Shown one piece after another: positions 42,372 through 49,597 of a stretch of 64,000 nt of DNA. The DNA is from Citricoccus alkalitolerans (GTDB lineage: Bacteria; Actinomycetota; Actinomycetes; Actinomycetales; Micrococcaceae). Below the pieces are notes generated by a model. The model saw only the letters and a list, made by a program, of their open reading frames with translations, ran no database searches and was not told where the DNA came from. The stretch's first letter is position 1. Every line of letters starts with the position of its first letter. The stretch is taken from NCBI RefSeq assembly GCF_039528175.1, contig NZ_BAAALH010000002.1, positions 806,001 to 870,000 of the forward strand, written 5' to 3'. Both the position numbers and the translations under genes were made by a program.

Positions 42372-42377
42372 TAGAAT
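42372..42377 (+). promoter_or_regulatory. -10 element TAGAAT for leader ORF and membrane protein
   Basis: A second exact TAGAAT. GTG 42384 follows after six bases, the leaderless spacing seen elsewhere in the window, and opens a 35-codon ORF. The main gene starts 111 bases downstream of this element. Confidence 0.5.
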
Positions 42378-42383
42378 GAAAGG

Positions 42384-42491
42384 GTGCGTGCCGGTCCGAG
42401 GCCCACGCACCACCACACTTTGAGCAGGTCAGGCCCTAGTTCTTCTCTCGAAACGGGCCCGGCCACCCGCAGTACAGGAGATGGTCAGTGA
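42384..42491 (+). CDS. Putative leader peptide ORF (35 codons)
   Basis: GTG 42384 sits six bases after TAGAAT. The frame stays open for 35 codons and stops with TGA at 42489-42491, overlapping the GTG of the next gene (GTGA, 42488-42491). The peptide contains three adjacent His codons (PTHHHT). The RNA can fold early: GGTGCGTG and CACGCACC are complementary. An ORF that is leaderless, in frame to the very start of the next gene and His-rich suggests translational coupling or attenuation, but codon evidence in so short a frame is weak. The main gene also has its own AGGAG. Confidence 0.4.
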   Translation: MRAGPRPTHHHTLSRSGPSSSLETGPATRSTGDGQ

Positions 42492-43039
42492 GCACGCCCA
42501 GCGCCGGTCAGCAGCCCGAGACGCCACGTCCCGGTGATGCCCGGACGGGCCGCGCCCCGGGACAGGCTGCCGGGACGCCGGCAGAGAAGACGTCAGCCGG
42601 AGCGTCGGGGACGGCGGCCGCCCAGCCTGCCGCGCCCGCTCAGCAGAAGGCCGGGTTCCTGGAGTCGATCAAGGGGCCACTGTGGTTCTCCTTCGTCCTG
42701 GCCCTGGTGGGCGGGGCGGTGGCCACGATGACCGCCTCCGGAGGCTCGGACAACCCGCTGCGGCTCGACCTCGGGTTGATCGCCTTCGGGATCTTCTTCA
42801 TCATCTCCCTCGTGGTCGTGGCGATGCTCCAGCTGGCCGCCAAGGACAACCCCAAGCACCTCTCCCAGGGTTCCGGGGTGCACCGTTCCTCCGAGGAGCT
42901 GCACCGGCAGTCCGTCGCCCGCCGCAAGGCCGAGGCACAGCGCAAGCGGGATGCAGCCGGCCAGGGCGACCAGTCAGCCGATGGTGACCAGCCCGGCTCG
43001 GGTGACCAGCCCGGTGCAGGTAAACCGCAAGGGTCCTGA
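42488..43039 (+). CDS. Hypothetical two-helix membrane protein
   Basis: 183 residues from GTG 42488 with AGGAG seven bases upstream. A disordered Pro/Ala/Gly-rich N-terminus (about 1-55), two membrane helices (GPLWFSFVLALVGGAVATM and LGLIAFGIFFIISLVVVAML), then a charged tail with HRSSEELHRQSVARRKAEAQ and Gly/Asp/Gln repeats (GDQP, GDQSADGDQP). No recognised domain. The 5' leader (about 105 bases) carries a short ORF. Function unknown; single-gene transcript, since the next gene is on the other strand and begins its 3' end four bases away. Confidence 0.75.
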   Translation: MSTPSAGQQPETPRPGDARTGRAPGQAAGTPAEKTSAGASGTAAAQPAAPAQQKAGFLESIKGPLWFSFVLALVGGAVATMTASGGSDNPLRLDLGLIAFGIFFIISLVVVAMLQLAAKDNPKHLSQGSGVHRSSEELHRQSVARRKAEAQRKRDAAGQGDQSADGDQPGSGDQPGAGKPQGS

Positions 43040-43042
43040 CCG

Positions 43043-44002
43043 TCAGTAGTGGAAGGTGTCCGAGGGCGCCGGGGCATGATCGTCCTCGTCCTCGCGGATC
43101 CACTGCACCCCGAAGGCCTCGGCCAATTCCAGGATCCGGTCCGCGCGGGCCTTGCGCGGCAGGTCGGAGCCGTTGCGGATGACCCCGCCGTCCGCGGCGA
43201 AGTCGTCCAGGAACTCGTGGGCCCACGTGATCTCGTCCTGAGACGGGCTCAGACCCTCGTTGACCACGGCGCACTGCTCGGGCAGCAGGCAGATCTTCCC
43301 CGTCATGCCGAACTCCGCCGTGGTGGCGGCGGCCTCGGCCAGCTTCACGCCCGTGGTGCCGACGGTCGGGCCATCGATCGGGCCCGGCAGTCCGGTCGCC
43401 TTGGCGGCGATGGTGAACTGGCTGCGCGCGTAGGCAAGTGCCAGCGGCGACTCCCCGAATCCGGTGTCACGGCGGAAGTCGCCGATGCCGAAGGCCAACC
43501 GGTAGGTGCCCTTCGCCGCGGCGATCGAGTTGATGCGCTGCAGCCCTCGCGCCGTCTCCACCAGTGCGACCACCGGGATGCCCGGCAGCCGGGCCGCGGT
43601 CTCATTCACGTGGTCGGTGGACTCCACCATCGCCAGCACGACGCCGGCCAGGCCGCCCTCGGGGACCGGCCCGCCCGAGGCGCGGGGCAGGGTGGCGGCC
43701 AGCGCCGCGACATCCTGTTCCCACCACCTGGAGCCGTAGCCGTTGAGGCGCACCCAGGCCGAGTGTCCGCCGGTCAGCCACTCCACCGCATTCTCCCGCG
43801 CGGTGCCCTTGTCCTTGGGCGCCACCGCGTCCTCGATGTCCAGCACCACGATGTCCGCCGGGGAGTCCTCGGTCGCCGGGAACTTCTCGGGGTGGGCGGC
43901 GTTGACCAGCAACCACGAGCGGGCCAGGACCGGGTCGATCCTCTGGCCGGGAGTGGGCGTGAACTGGTGCGGGATGGCGGGGATCAGGGGCGTGGAGCTC
44001 AC
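43043..44002 (-). CDS. HpcH/HpaI aldolase / CitE-like CoA-ester lyase
   Basis: 319 residues from GTG 44002, with GAGGAAG five to six bases upstream; longer starts add no conserved sequence. CitE-like motifs: VLDIEDAVAPKDK, RLNGYGSRWWEQD, VESTDHVNETA, VVALVETARGL (metal-binding Glu) and FGIGDFRRDTG (metal-binding Asp). Such proteins cleave malyl-CoA, citramalyl-CoA or related esters with Mg2+. It is not an HpaI aldolase by motif, although the family name is shared. No CoA transferase is adjacent, so the substrate is unclear. Confidence 0.82.
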   Translation of the reverse strand: MSSTPLIPAIPHQFTPTPGQRIDPVLARSWLLVNAAHPEKFPATEDSPADIVVLDIEDAVAPKDKGTARENAVEWLTGGHSAWVRLNGYGSRWWEQDVAALAATLPRASGGPVPEGGLAGVVLAMVESTDHVNETAARLPGIPVVALVETARGLQRINSIAAAKGTYRLAFGIGDFRRDTGFGESPLALAYARSQFTIAAKATGLPGPIDGPTVGTTGVKLAEAAATTAEFGMTGKICLLPEQCAVVNEGLSPSQDEITWAHEFLDDFAADGGVIRNGSDLPRKARADRILELAEAFGVQWIREDEDDHAPAPSDTFHY

Positions 44003-44159
44003 GGTATCTTCCTCACGTGGACGGCGATCAGGGGCCAGCCCACGGGTCCGGTCGGGGGACCGGCCAGTGGCGGGCAACAACGGTCGACGGGTCAGTCGGG
44101 CCTAGACGGCACCGTCCGGGTGAGACGGGAGCAGTGTCCCGGGTGGGGACGTGACGAGC

Positions 44160-44888
44160 CTACTTCTTCTTCTTGCCCTTCTTGGACTTCTTCTTCCCGG
44201 GCTTGTCCTTCCTCTCCGACGCGTCCTCCAAGGAGCCGTCCTTCGAGGACATCCCGTCCGGTTCGGTCTCATCATCAGAGTGGTCACCGTGGGGAGAGTG
44301 CTCGCCGTGGTCCGGGAACTCGGCGGCACGGCGGGCACGGTAGGCCTTGACGTGGGCGCGGTTGGCACAGTTGGCCTCGTCGCAGAACTGCTTGGAACGG
44401 TTGCGCGTCAGGTCCACGAAGGCATTGGTGCAGTCCTCGCCGGAGCAGGTCCGCAGCCGTGTCAGCTCGCCTGCCAGGGCCACCTCGGCCAATGCCAGGG
44501 CCAGAGAGGTGGAGAGGGTCTTCTCCGGGACGTCACTGTCCTGCCCGGCAGTCAGCACCGCGGGGGTGCGGGCCGTGGCCGGTTCGGGTGCGACCACGTG
44601 CACGGGCCCCGCTGAGGCCAAAAGATGGTTGATGCCCTCGAGAGCGGCATCGATGTCCAGGGCATGGGCGTCCTGCCAGATGCCCGCGACGGCGGCGCGC
44701 AGCTTGCGGACGGAACGCAGGGTGGCGCTGGAAGGATCGTCGTCGAAGTCCCAGCCGGGCAGGGCGGCAGGGAGCTCGGCCGGCTGGTCGAGTCGGTCGG
44801 GGAGGAGGCGACCGCCGCGGGGACCGGGGGCCGTGTTGGCAAGCGTCGCGGCCTGGGCCAGGCGACTGGTGGTGGTTGCTGAGAACAT
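44160..44888 (-). CDS. CGNR zinc-finger regulator
   Basis: 242 residues. An N-terminal ABATE-like region (about 1-135) is followed by the CGNR zinc finger: RTCSGEDCTNAFVDLTRNRS and FCDEANCANRAHVKAYRARR, with the four Cys and the C(A/G)NR core. The last ~45 residues are acidic then Lys-rich (KKKSKKGKKKK). CGNR proteins are DNA-binding regulators. It faces a ThDP enzyme gene across a 309-base gap that contains a 14-bp perfect palindrome, so autoregulation and control of that gene are plausible. AAAGGACG lies about eleven bases before the ATG. Confidence 0.85.
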   Translation of the reverse strand: MFSATTTSRLAQAATLANTAPGPRGGRLLPDRLDQPAELPAALPGWDFDDDPSSATLRSVRKLRAAVAGIWQDAHALDIDAALEGINHLLASAGPVHVVAPEPATARTPAVLTAGQDSDVPEKTLSTSLALALAEVALAGELTRLRTCSGEDCTNAFVDLTRNRSKQFCDEANCANRAHVKAYRARRAAEFPDHGEHSPHGDHSDDETEPDGMSSKDGSLEDASERKDKPGKKKSKKGKKKK

Positions 44889-45197
44889 GATGCGTTTCGT
44901 CCTTTTGAGGCTGTCCGGAATTCGGGGATGAATACTTCGGACGGTGACAGCACTGTACGTCCGCTTGGGGGTGCTGGTCTGCCGGCTGGCCCCGAAACGG
45001 GTAGTGGACAGGAACTCACCAGATGGCGTTCAAGGAGGACCGCGTGCTCGGTGCGGACGACATATCGTGCCACAGCGCGGGATGGGGCTCTACAGCTGGG
45101 GTACTTTGTACAAAGTTTGACCTGCGCGCCGTCCGAGGACCATCTCGGGCCGCGGAGTCGGCATGTCCGGCACCGCCCACAGTCCAAGGAGTACTGC
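44889..45197. other. Intergenic region between CGNR regulator and ThDP enzyme
   Basis: 309 bases without a convincing gene. It holds the perfect palindrome at 45103-45116, the -35-like TTGACC directly after it, and AAGGAG as the ribosome site for the ThDP enzyme. Short open frames here do not show the third-position bias of real genes. No clear -10 for the rightward gene can be fixed. Confidence 0.5.
45103..45116. promoter_or_regulatory. Perfect 14-bp palindrome, likely operator
   Basis: ACTTTGTACAAAGT is its own reverse complement and AT-rich in a GC-rich region. It lies 82 bases before the ThDP enzyme ATG and next to TTGACC. Best candidate operator for the divergent CGNR regulator or another dimeric repressor. 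Confidence 0.55.
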
Positions 45198-46853
45198 ATG
45201 AGCACTGAACAGACCACGGCCACCACGAAGTCGGCCGGACACGTCATCGTCGACACCCTTGAGGCGCACGGCGTCAAGCGGATCTATTCCGTTCCGGGTG
45301 AGAGCTACCTCGATGTGCTGGACGGCTTGCACCACTCCTCCATCGAGAACATCATCTGCCGCCACGAGGGCGGTGCCGCGTACATGGCCGAGGCCGACGG
45401 CAAGATGAACTCTGTTCCGGGCATCGCCATGGTGACCCGTGGCCCCGGTGCCGCCAACGCGCATGTGGGTCTGCACACTGCGTGGCAGGACTCGACCGCG
45501 ATGGTCCTGTTCGTGGGCCTGATCCCGTTCGAGCACCGTGGCAAGGAGGCATTCCAGGAGTTCGATCCGCAGATGTGGTTCGAATCCGGTGCCAAACGCG
45601 TGATGATCCTGGACCACGCCAGCCGTGCCTCCGAGATCGTGGCCGAGGCCATGTTCGCCTCCACGTCCGGCCGTCCCGGGCCGGTGATCGTGGGCCTGCA
45701 CGAGGACATCATCAAGGAGCAGGTCAGCTCCGAGCTGCACCCGAACATCCCCGTGGCCACCGGCGGCATGACCGTGGAGGACTGGAAGGCGCTGAACGAG
45801 GCCCTGCAGGAGTCCGACAAGCCGTTGTTCATCACCGGTGGCAACGACTGGACCACGGAGGGCGCCGAAGCCCTGACGACCTGGCTCGAGGAGCACAACA
45901 TCCCCGCCGCGGCCGAATGGCGCACCGAAGGCACCGTGCCGTTCACCTCCCCCTCCTACGTGGGCCCGATCGGTTACGGCCGCCCCAAGCCGACCTATGA
46001 TCTGCTCGAGGAGACCGATCTCATCGTCTTCGTTGGCACCGTCCCCGGTGACGTGGTCACGGACGGCTTCACCATCCGTCAGAATTGGGACAAGAAGAAC
46101 TTCCTCGTCACCATCGACCCCTCGCTGCGCGGCCGCTCCGGCCCCGTGTCTCACCAGATCGTGGCCAAGCCGGACGTGTTCGTGAGGGATCTCGTCCGCA
46201 TGGACCTGGCCGTCAAGGACTCATGGAAGGAATGGACTTCCCGCATGCGCGGTGAGCAGGAGAAGTTCGCCGCCCTGCCGTCTGCCGAGCCATCCGAGGG
46301 TCAGGCCCGCATGGACACCCTCATGGCTCACCTGGTGCCGTCGCTGCCCGAGGACGCCATGATCACCCTGGGCGCCGGTGAGCACACCAACTGGGCCCAC
46401 CGTTACTTCCCGACCAACTCCTACGCCGCCATGGTCTCGGCCCGCAACGGCTCCATGGGCTACTCGGTGCCCTCCGCCGTAGCCGCGTCCCTGAACCACC
46501 CGGGCCGCCGCGTGGTGACCATCGCCGGTGACGGCGAATTCCTCATGAACGGTCAGGAGCTGGCCACCGCCGCCCAGTACGGTGCCACCCCGCTGGTGGT
46601 CGTGATGGACAACCAGGAGTACGGCACGATCCGCACCCACCAGGAGCGCGACTACCCCAACCGGGTCTCCGGAACGCAGTTGAAGAACCCGGACTTCGCG
46701 AAGATGGCCGAGGCCTTCGGTGGCTTCGGCGTGCGCGTGGAACTGGACGCCGACGTTCCGGCCGCAGTCGAGGCCGCCCTCAAGGCGATCGACGAGGAGG
46801 GCAGGTTCGCGCTCATCCACCTGATCGTGGACCAGCGGGTCAAGGCCTACTGA
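45198..46853 (+). CDS. Thiamine-diphosphate-dependent enzyme (acetolactate synthase-like)
   Basis: 551 residues from ATG 45198 with AAGGAG seven bases upstream. N-terminal Pyr domain: GVKRIYSVPGESYLDVLDGL and ICRHEGGAAYMAEADGK, whose Glu is the ThDP-activating residue. The middle domain includes LFITGGNDWTTEGAEAL. The C-terminal PP domain has the ThDP/Mg motif GDGEFLMNGQELATAAQYG...VMDNQEYG. Similar in length to acetolactate synthase, but no regulatory small subunit gene is next to it, so it may be a decarboxylase or carboligase of a catabolic pathway. A large hairpin 25 bases after the stop ends the transcript. Confidence 0.88.
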   Translation: MSTEQTTATTKSAGHVIVDTLEAHGVKRIYSVPGESYLDVLDGLHHSSIENIICRHEGGAAYMAEADGKMNSVPGIAMVTRGPGAANAHVGLHTAWQDSTAMVLFVGLIPFEHRGKEAFQEFDPQMWFESGAKRVMILDHASRASEIVAEAMFASTSGRPGPVIVGLHEDIIKEQVSSELHPNIPVATGGMTVEDWKALNEALQESDKPLFITGGNDWTTEGAEALTTWLEEHNIPAAAEWRTEGTVPFTSPSYVGPIGYGRPKPTYDLLEETDLIVFVGTVPGDVVTDGFTIRQNWDKKNFLVTIDPSLRGRSGPVSHQIVAKPDVFVRDLVRMDLAVKDSWKEWTSRMRGEQEKFAALPSAEPSEGQARMDTLMAHLVPSLPEDAMITLGAGEHTNWAHRYFPTNSYAAMVSARNGSMGYSVPSAVAASLNHPGRRVVTIAGDGEFLMNGQELATAAQYGATPLVVVMDNQEYGTIRTHQERDYPNRVSGTQLKNPDFAKMAEAFGGFGVRVELDADVPAAVEAALKAIDEEGRFALIHLIVDQRVKAY

Positions 46854-46877
46854 GCACCAGGGCCGTCGAGGCCCGCC

Positions 46878-46938
46878 GGCAGTTGGGGAATCTGACGCTC
46901 AAGACCGATGGTCTTTGGCGTCAGATTCCCCAACTGCC
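46878..46938. terminator. Very long hairpin: 21-bp perfect inverted repeat
   Basis: Arms 46878-46898 and 46918-46938 are exact reverse complements over 21 bp (GGCAGTTGGGGAATCTGACG is the first 20 bases). The 19-base middle carries a second stem, AAGACC/GGTCTT around GAT. Together about 27 bp can pair with one mismatch and one wobble. It follows the ThDP enzyme stop by 24 bases and would be a strong terminator, but its length and perfection resemble a repetitive palindromic element. No T-run follows. Confidence 0.7.
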
Positions 46939-46963
46939 GTTAACGGCCGCCGCCATCGGTGCC

Positions 46964-47149
46964 GTGCTGAGCTCGGACCCACTGGACCCACTGGACCCGG
47001 ATGGGTACCCGGTGCTGCACGTGGCCATCCATGCCGCCGGTAGTGACGTGGGCCACGGGCGGGAGAACCACAAGATGATGCTGGACCACTACCAGCAGAC
47101 CAAGAACCTGCTCGTCTCGTACACCGAGAGCAAGCAGGGCTTCTTCTAG
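46964..47149 (+). CDS. Small unidentified protein or C-terminal gene remnant (61 aa)
   Basis: The frame from GTG 46964 has strong G/C third-position bias and the residue balance of real protein: VLHVAIHAAGSDVGHGREN, KMMLDHYQQTKNLLVSYTES, ending KQGFF. It begins with a triple LDP repeat. No ribosome site or convincing promoter is seen, and upstream the frame runs straight into the long hairpin. It is bracketed by the hairpin at 46878-46938 and a structured terminator at 47176-47234. Either a small gene of unknown function or the tail of a gene whose front was lost when the palindromic element arrived. Confidence 0.45.
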   Translation: MLSSDPLDPLDPDGYPVLHVAIHAAGSDVGHGRENHKMMLDHYQQTKNLLVSYTESKQGFF

Positions 47150-47175
47150 GCCGAACCGGTCGCCGCGGGCATGAC

Positions 47176-47234
47176 GAGACCCCGGGTGATCCGGCTGCGT
47201 GAGGGGGACGCTGTATGCCGGGGCCCGGGGCCTC
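47176..47234 (+). terminator. Multi-stem terminator after the small ORF
   Basis: GAGACCCCGGG (47176-47186) pairs with CCCGGGGCCTC (47224-47234) with one mismatch; inside it CCGGC pairs with GCCGG and GCGT with ACGC. TTCCTGTC follows. It starts 27 bases after the small ORF stop. The rest of 47235-47362 shows only a small CACCT/AGGTG hairpin. Confidence 0.6.
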
Positions 47235-47362
47235 TTCCTGTCATCACTCGCACCTTGATGAGGTGCTTCCCACTGTAGGGAGCAGACCTGTTCATGGACT
47301 TGGTCGCCGCTGTGAAGGGGCTGGCAATCCGGAGGGGCGCTGGCAGGGGGTAACGGCCGGGG

Positions 47363-47929
47363 TTAGAGGTACCGGCCGGCCAGGCGGGTGAGGGAGGCGC
47401 GGATTCCGTTGGCGTTGTCCTGGGGGCGGCGCGTCAGCTCGAACACGCGGGCCACGGCGGGCCGGGTCCAGGAGTAGTCGAAGGTCTCGGTGACCACGGT
47501 GCTGCCGTCGCCCTGGTCCTCGAACTGCCAGCGCCAGCGGTGCCCGCCGGGATGCTGCCATTCCACCAGCTCGTTCTCGTCGGCGGCGGTGACCACGAGC
47601 TTCATGGTGTACGGGATGCCCATCATCTTCATGGCCACCGAGAACTGGTTTCCCACGGACACCAGTGAAGGCCCGCTCTTCGTGTATTGCACCGTGGCCG
47701 AGCCATCCACCTCGTGATGCCGGTGCGGGTTGGCCAGGATCTGCCACAGTTCTGCGGCGGGGGCCTGGACGCGGATCCGGTAGCTCACCTGCCGCGGCCC
47801 GGTCTCCACCGGCTCCGGCCAGCCGGCCTGCGGGGCCGACGTCGGAAGGCCGGTCTCCGTGTTGACGGCGGCTTGGGCGTCAGCCCGGCTGGTGTTCGGC
47901 TGCGGGGTGTTCTGTGGCTGGTTGCTCAT
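47363..47929 (-). CDS. SRPBCC family protein (polyketide-cyclase-like)
   Basis: 188 residues from ATG 47929. A Gln/Asn/Pro-rich N-terminus of about 45 residues precedes a START-like fold: VSYRIRVQAPAAELWQILAN, VGNQFSVAMKMMG, MKLVVTAADENELVEWQHPG and ETFDYSWTRPAVARVFELT, then a final helix. Such proteins bind small hydrophobic ligands. No sequence link to the divergent SulP gene. Leaderless: TACACT lies six bases before the ATG and no ribosome site exists. Confidence 0.78.
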   Translation of the reverse strand: MSNQPQNTPQPNTSRADAQAAVNTETGLPTSAPQAGWPEPVETGPRQVSYRIRVQAPAAELWQILANPHRHHEVDGSATVQYTKSGPSLVSVGNQFSVAMKMMGIPYTMKLVVTAADENELVEWQHPGGHRWRWQFEDQGDGSTVVTETFDYSWTRPAVARVFELTRRPQDNANGIRASLTRLAGRYL

Positions 47930-47935
47930 GTACCC

Positions 47936-47941
47936 AGTGTA
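47936..47941 (-). promoter_or_regulatory. Leaderless -10 element TACACT
   Basis: On the minus strand TACACT (complement of 47936-47941) is followed by six bases and ATG 47929, the spacing seen at several other starts in this window. Confidence 0.45.
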
Positions 47942-48009
47942 GGAACACCTCCGGGCTGGCGCCGCGGCTACTGTGGAGGCGTCACCCTCGAACACCCGGA
48001 GTCCTTGCC

Positions 48010-49593
48010 ATGCCCGACGACGTCCCCGCGCCACCGCTGTTGCCGAACCATCCAGAGGTGGCCCAGAACCTCGCCTTGGGCCACGGCGGGGCGACCCCTG
48101 AGCAGCGCCAGTCGGTGTGGCTGACCCTGCGCCGGCCCGGGTGGCTCAAGACCGAGGTGCTCTCCGGGCTCGTGGTGGGGCTGGCGCTCATTCCCGAGGC
48201 CATCGCCTTCTCGCTGATCGCCGGGGTGGACCCGGCGGTCGGGTTGTTCGCGGCCGCCATCATGGCCATCTCCATCTCCTTCCTCGGGGGCCGGCCAGCC
48301 ATGATCTCGGCGGCCACCGCCGCCACGGCGCTGGTCATCGCCCCCGTGGTGGTGAGTCACGGGGTGGAGTACCTCTTCGCCACGGTCATCCTCGCGGGCA
48401 TCCTGCAGGTGGCGATGGGCCTGCTCGGCGTCGCCAAGCTGATGCGGTTCATCCCGCGCAGCGTGATGACCGGATTCGTCAACGCGCTCGCGATCCTCAT
48501 GTTCCTGTCCCAGCTGCCGGATCTGATGGATGTCCCCTGGCTGGTCTACGTCCTGGTGGCCCTCGGCCTGGCCCTCATCTTCCTGTTCCCGCTGCTGACC
48601 AAGGCGGTGCCGGCGACCCTGGTCTCGATCATGGTGGTGACGGGCCTGGTGATCGTCACCCAGATGGCCGTGCCGACCGTCGGGGACAAAGGTGAGCTGC
48701 CACAGGCCCTGCCGGTACTGGTGCTGCCGGAGGTGCCGTTCACCCTGGAGACGCTCCAGGTGATCGCCCCCTATGCGTTCGCCATGGCCGTCGTCGGACT
48801 GATGGAGTCCCTCATGACCGCCAAGCTGGTGGACGATGTCACGGACACCGGTTCCTCCAAGACCCGGGAGTCCCTGGGTCAGGGCGGGGCGAACATCATC
48901 TCCGGGTTCTTCGGCACCATGGGCGGGTGCGCCATGATCGGCCAGACCATGATCAACACCAAGGCCAATGGGGCACGCACCCGGCTGTCCACGCTGACGG
49001 CCGGCGTCATGCTGCTGGTGCTCTCCGTGGTGCTGGGCGAGCTGGTCGGGATGGTCCCGATGGCCGCCCTGGTGGCGGTGATGGTCTATGTCTCCTGGGC
49101 CACCTTCGACTGGCACTCGATCCGTCCCTCCACGCTGCGGGCCATGCCGCTGTCCGAGACGCTGGTCATGCTGGTGACCGTGGCCGGTACCGTGGCCACC
49201 GGAAACCTCGCGGTGGGTGTGGGTCTCGGCGTGCTCGCCGCCATGGTGCTCTTCGCCCGGAGGGTGGCGCACTTCGTGACCGTCCGGCGGAGCGTCGGCC
49301 CAGAAGACCACACGCACGACGGCGGCGGGAGGGTCACGTACACCGTGGACGGTGAGCTGTTCTGGGCCTCCTCGAACGACCTCTACACGCAGTTCGACTA
49401 CCTCGCGGACCCCGATCGCGTGGTCATCGACCTGACCCGGTCCCACCTGTGGGATGCCTCCACCGTGGCCAGCCTGGAAGCCATCACGGAGAAGTACGCG
49501 CGCTACGGCAAGACGGTCGAGGTGGTGGGTCTGAATGAGGCCAGCAGGGCCATGCGCGCCCGCCTCCGGGGCAAGCTTGAACGGGGTGGGTAG
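48010..49593 (+). CDS. SulP-family anion transporter with STAS domain
   Basis: 527 residues from ATG 48010 (GGAG eight bases upstream). About 10-12 membrane helices with SulP signature GLVVGLALIPEAIAFSLIAG near the N-terminus and FFGTMGGCAMIGQTMIN in the transport core, then a C-terminal STAS domain (about 425-520) with YTVDGELFWASSNDLYTQF and LTRSHLWDASTVASLEAITE. SulP proteins carry sulfate, bicarbonate or dicarboxylates. The gene converges on the LysR gene with four bases between stops. Which anion is transported cannot be read; sulfate permease is the usual default annotation. Confidence 0.9.
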   Translation: MPDDVPAPPLLPNHPEVAQNLALGHGGATPEQRQSVWLTLRRPGWLKTEVLSGLVVGLALIPEAIAFSLIAGVDPAVGLFAAAIMAISISFLGGRPAMISAATAATALVIAPVVVSHGVEYLFATVILAGILQVAMGLLGVAKLMRFIPRSVMTGFVNALAILMFLSQLPDLMDVPWLVYVLVALGLALIFLFPLLTKAVPATLVSIMVVTGLVIVTQMAVPTVGDKGELPQALPVLVLPEVPFTLETLQVIAPYAFAMAVVGLMESLMTAKLVDDVTDTGSSKTRESLGQGGANIISGFFGTMGGCAMIGQTMINTKANGARTRLSTLTAGVMLLVLSVVLGELVGMVPMAALVAVMVYVSWATFDWHSIRPSTLRAMPLSETLVMLVTVAGTVATGNLAVGVGLGVLAAMVLFARRVAHFVTVRRSVGPEDHTHDGGGRVTYTVDGELFWASSNDLYTQFDYLADPDRVVIDLTRSHLWDASTVASLEAITEKYARYGKTVEVVGLNEASRAMRARLRGKLERGG

Positions 49594-49597
49594 GCGA

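Noticed and set aside
42384..42487. Possible riboswitch in the leader of the membrane-protein gene
   Set aside because: A hairpin can form, but I recognise no conserved riboswitch core; the leader ORF explanation is simpler.
43043..44002. CitE-like lyase as the missing HpaI aldolase of the homoprotocatechuate pathway
   Set aside because: Motifs fit CoA-ester lyases (CitE) rather than HpaI, it lies about 14 kb from the hpa genes, and it is on the other strand.
45023..45208. 61-codon frame upstream of the ThDP enzyme
   Set aside because: Poor third-position bias, overlaps the operator palindrome and the ribosome site of the real gene, and has no ribosome site of its own.
46967..47010. CTGGACCCA triplet repeat
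   Set aside because: Only three short units, in frame and encoding LDP; not a CRISPR or mobile-element repeat.
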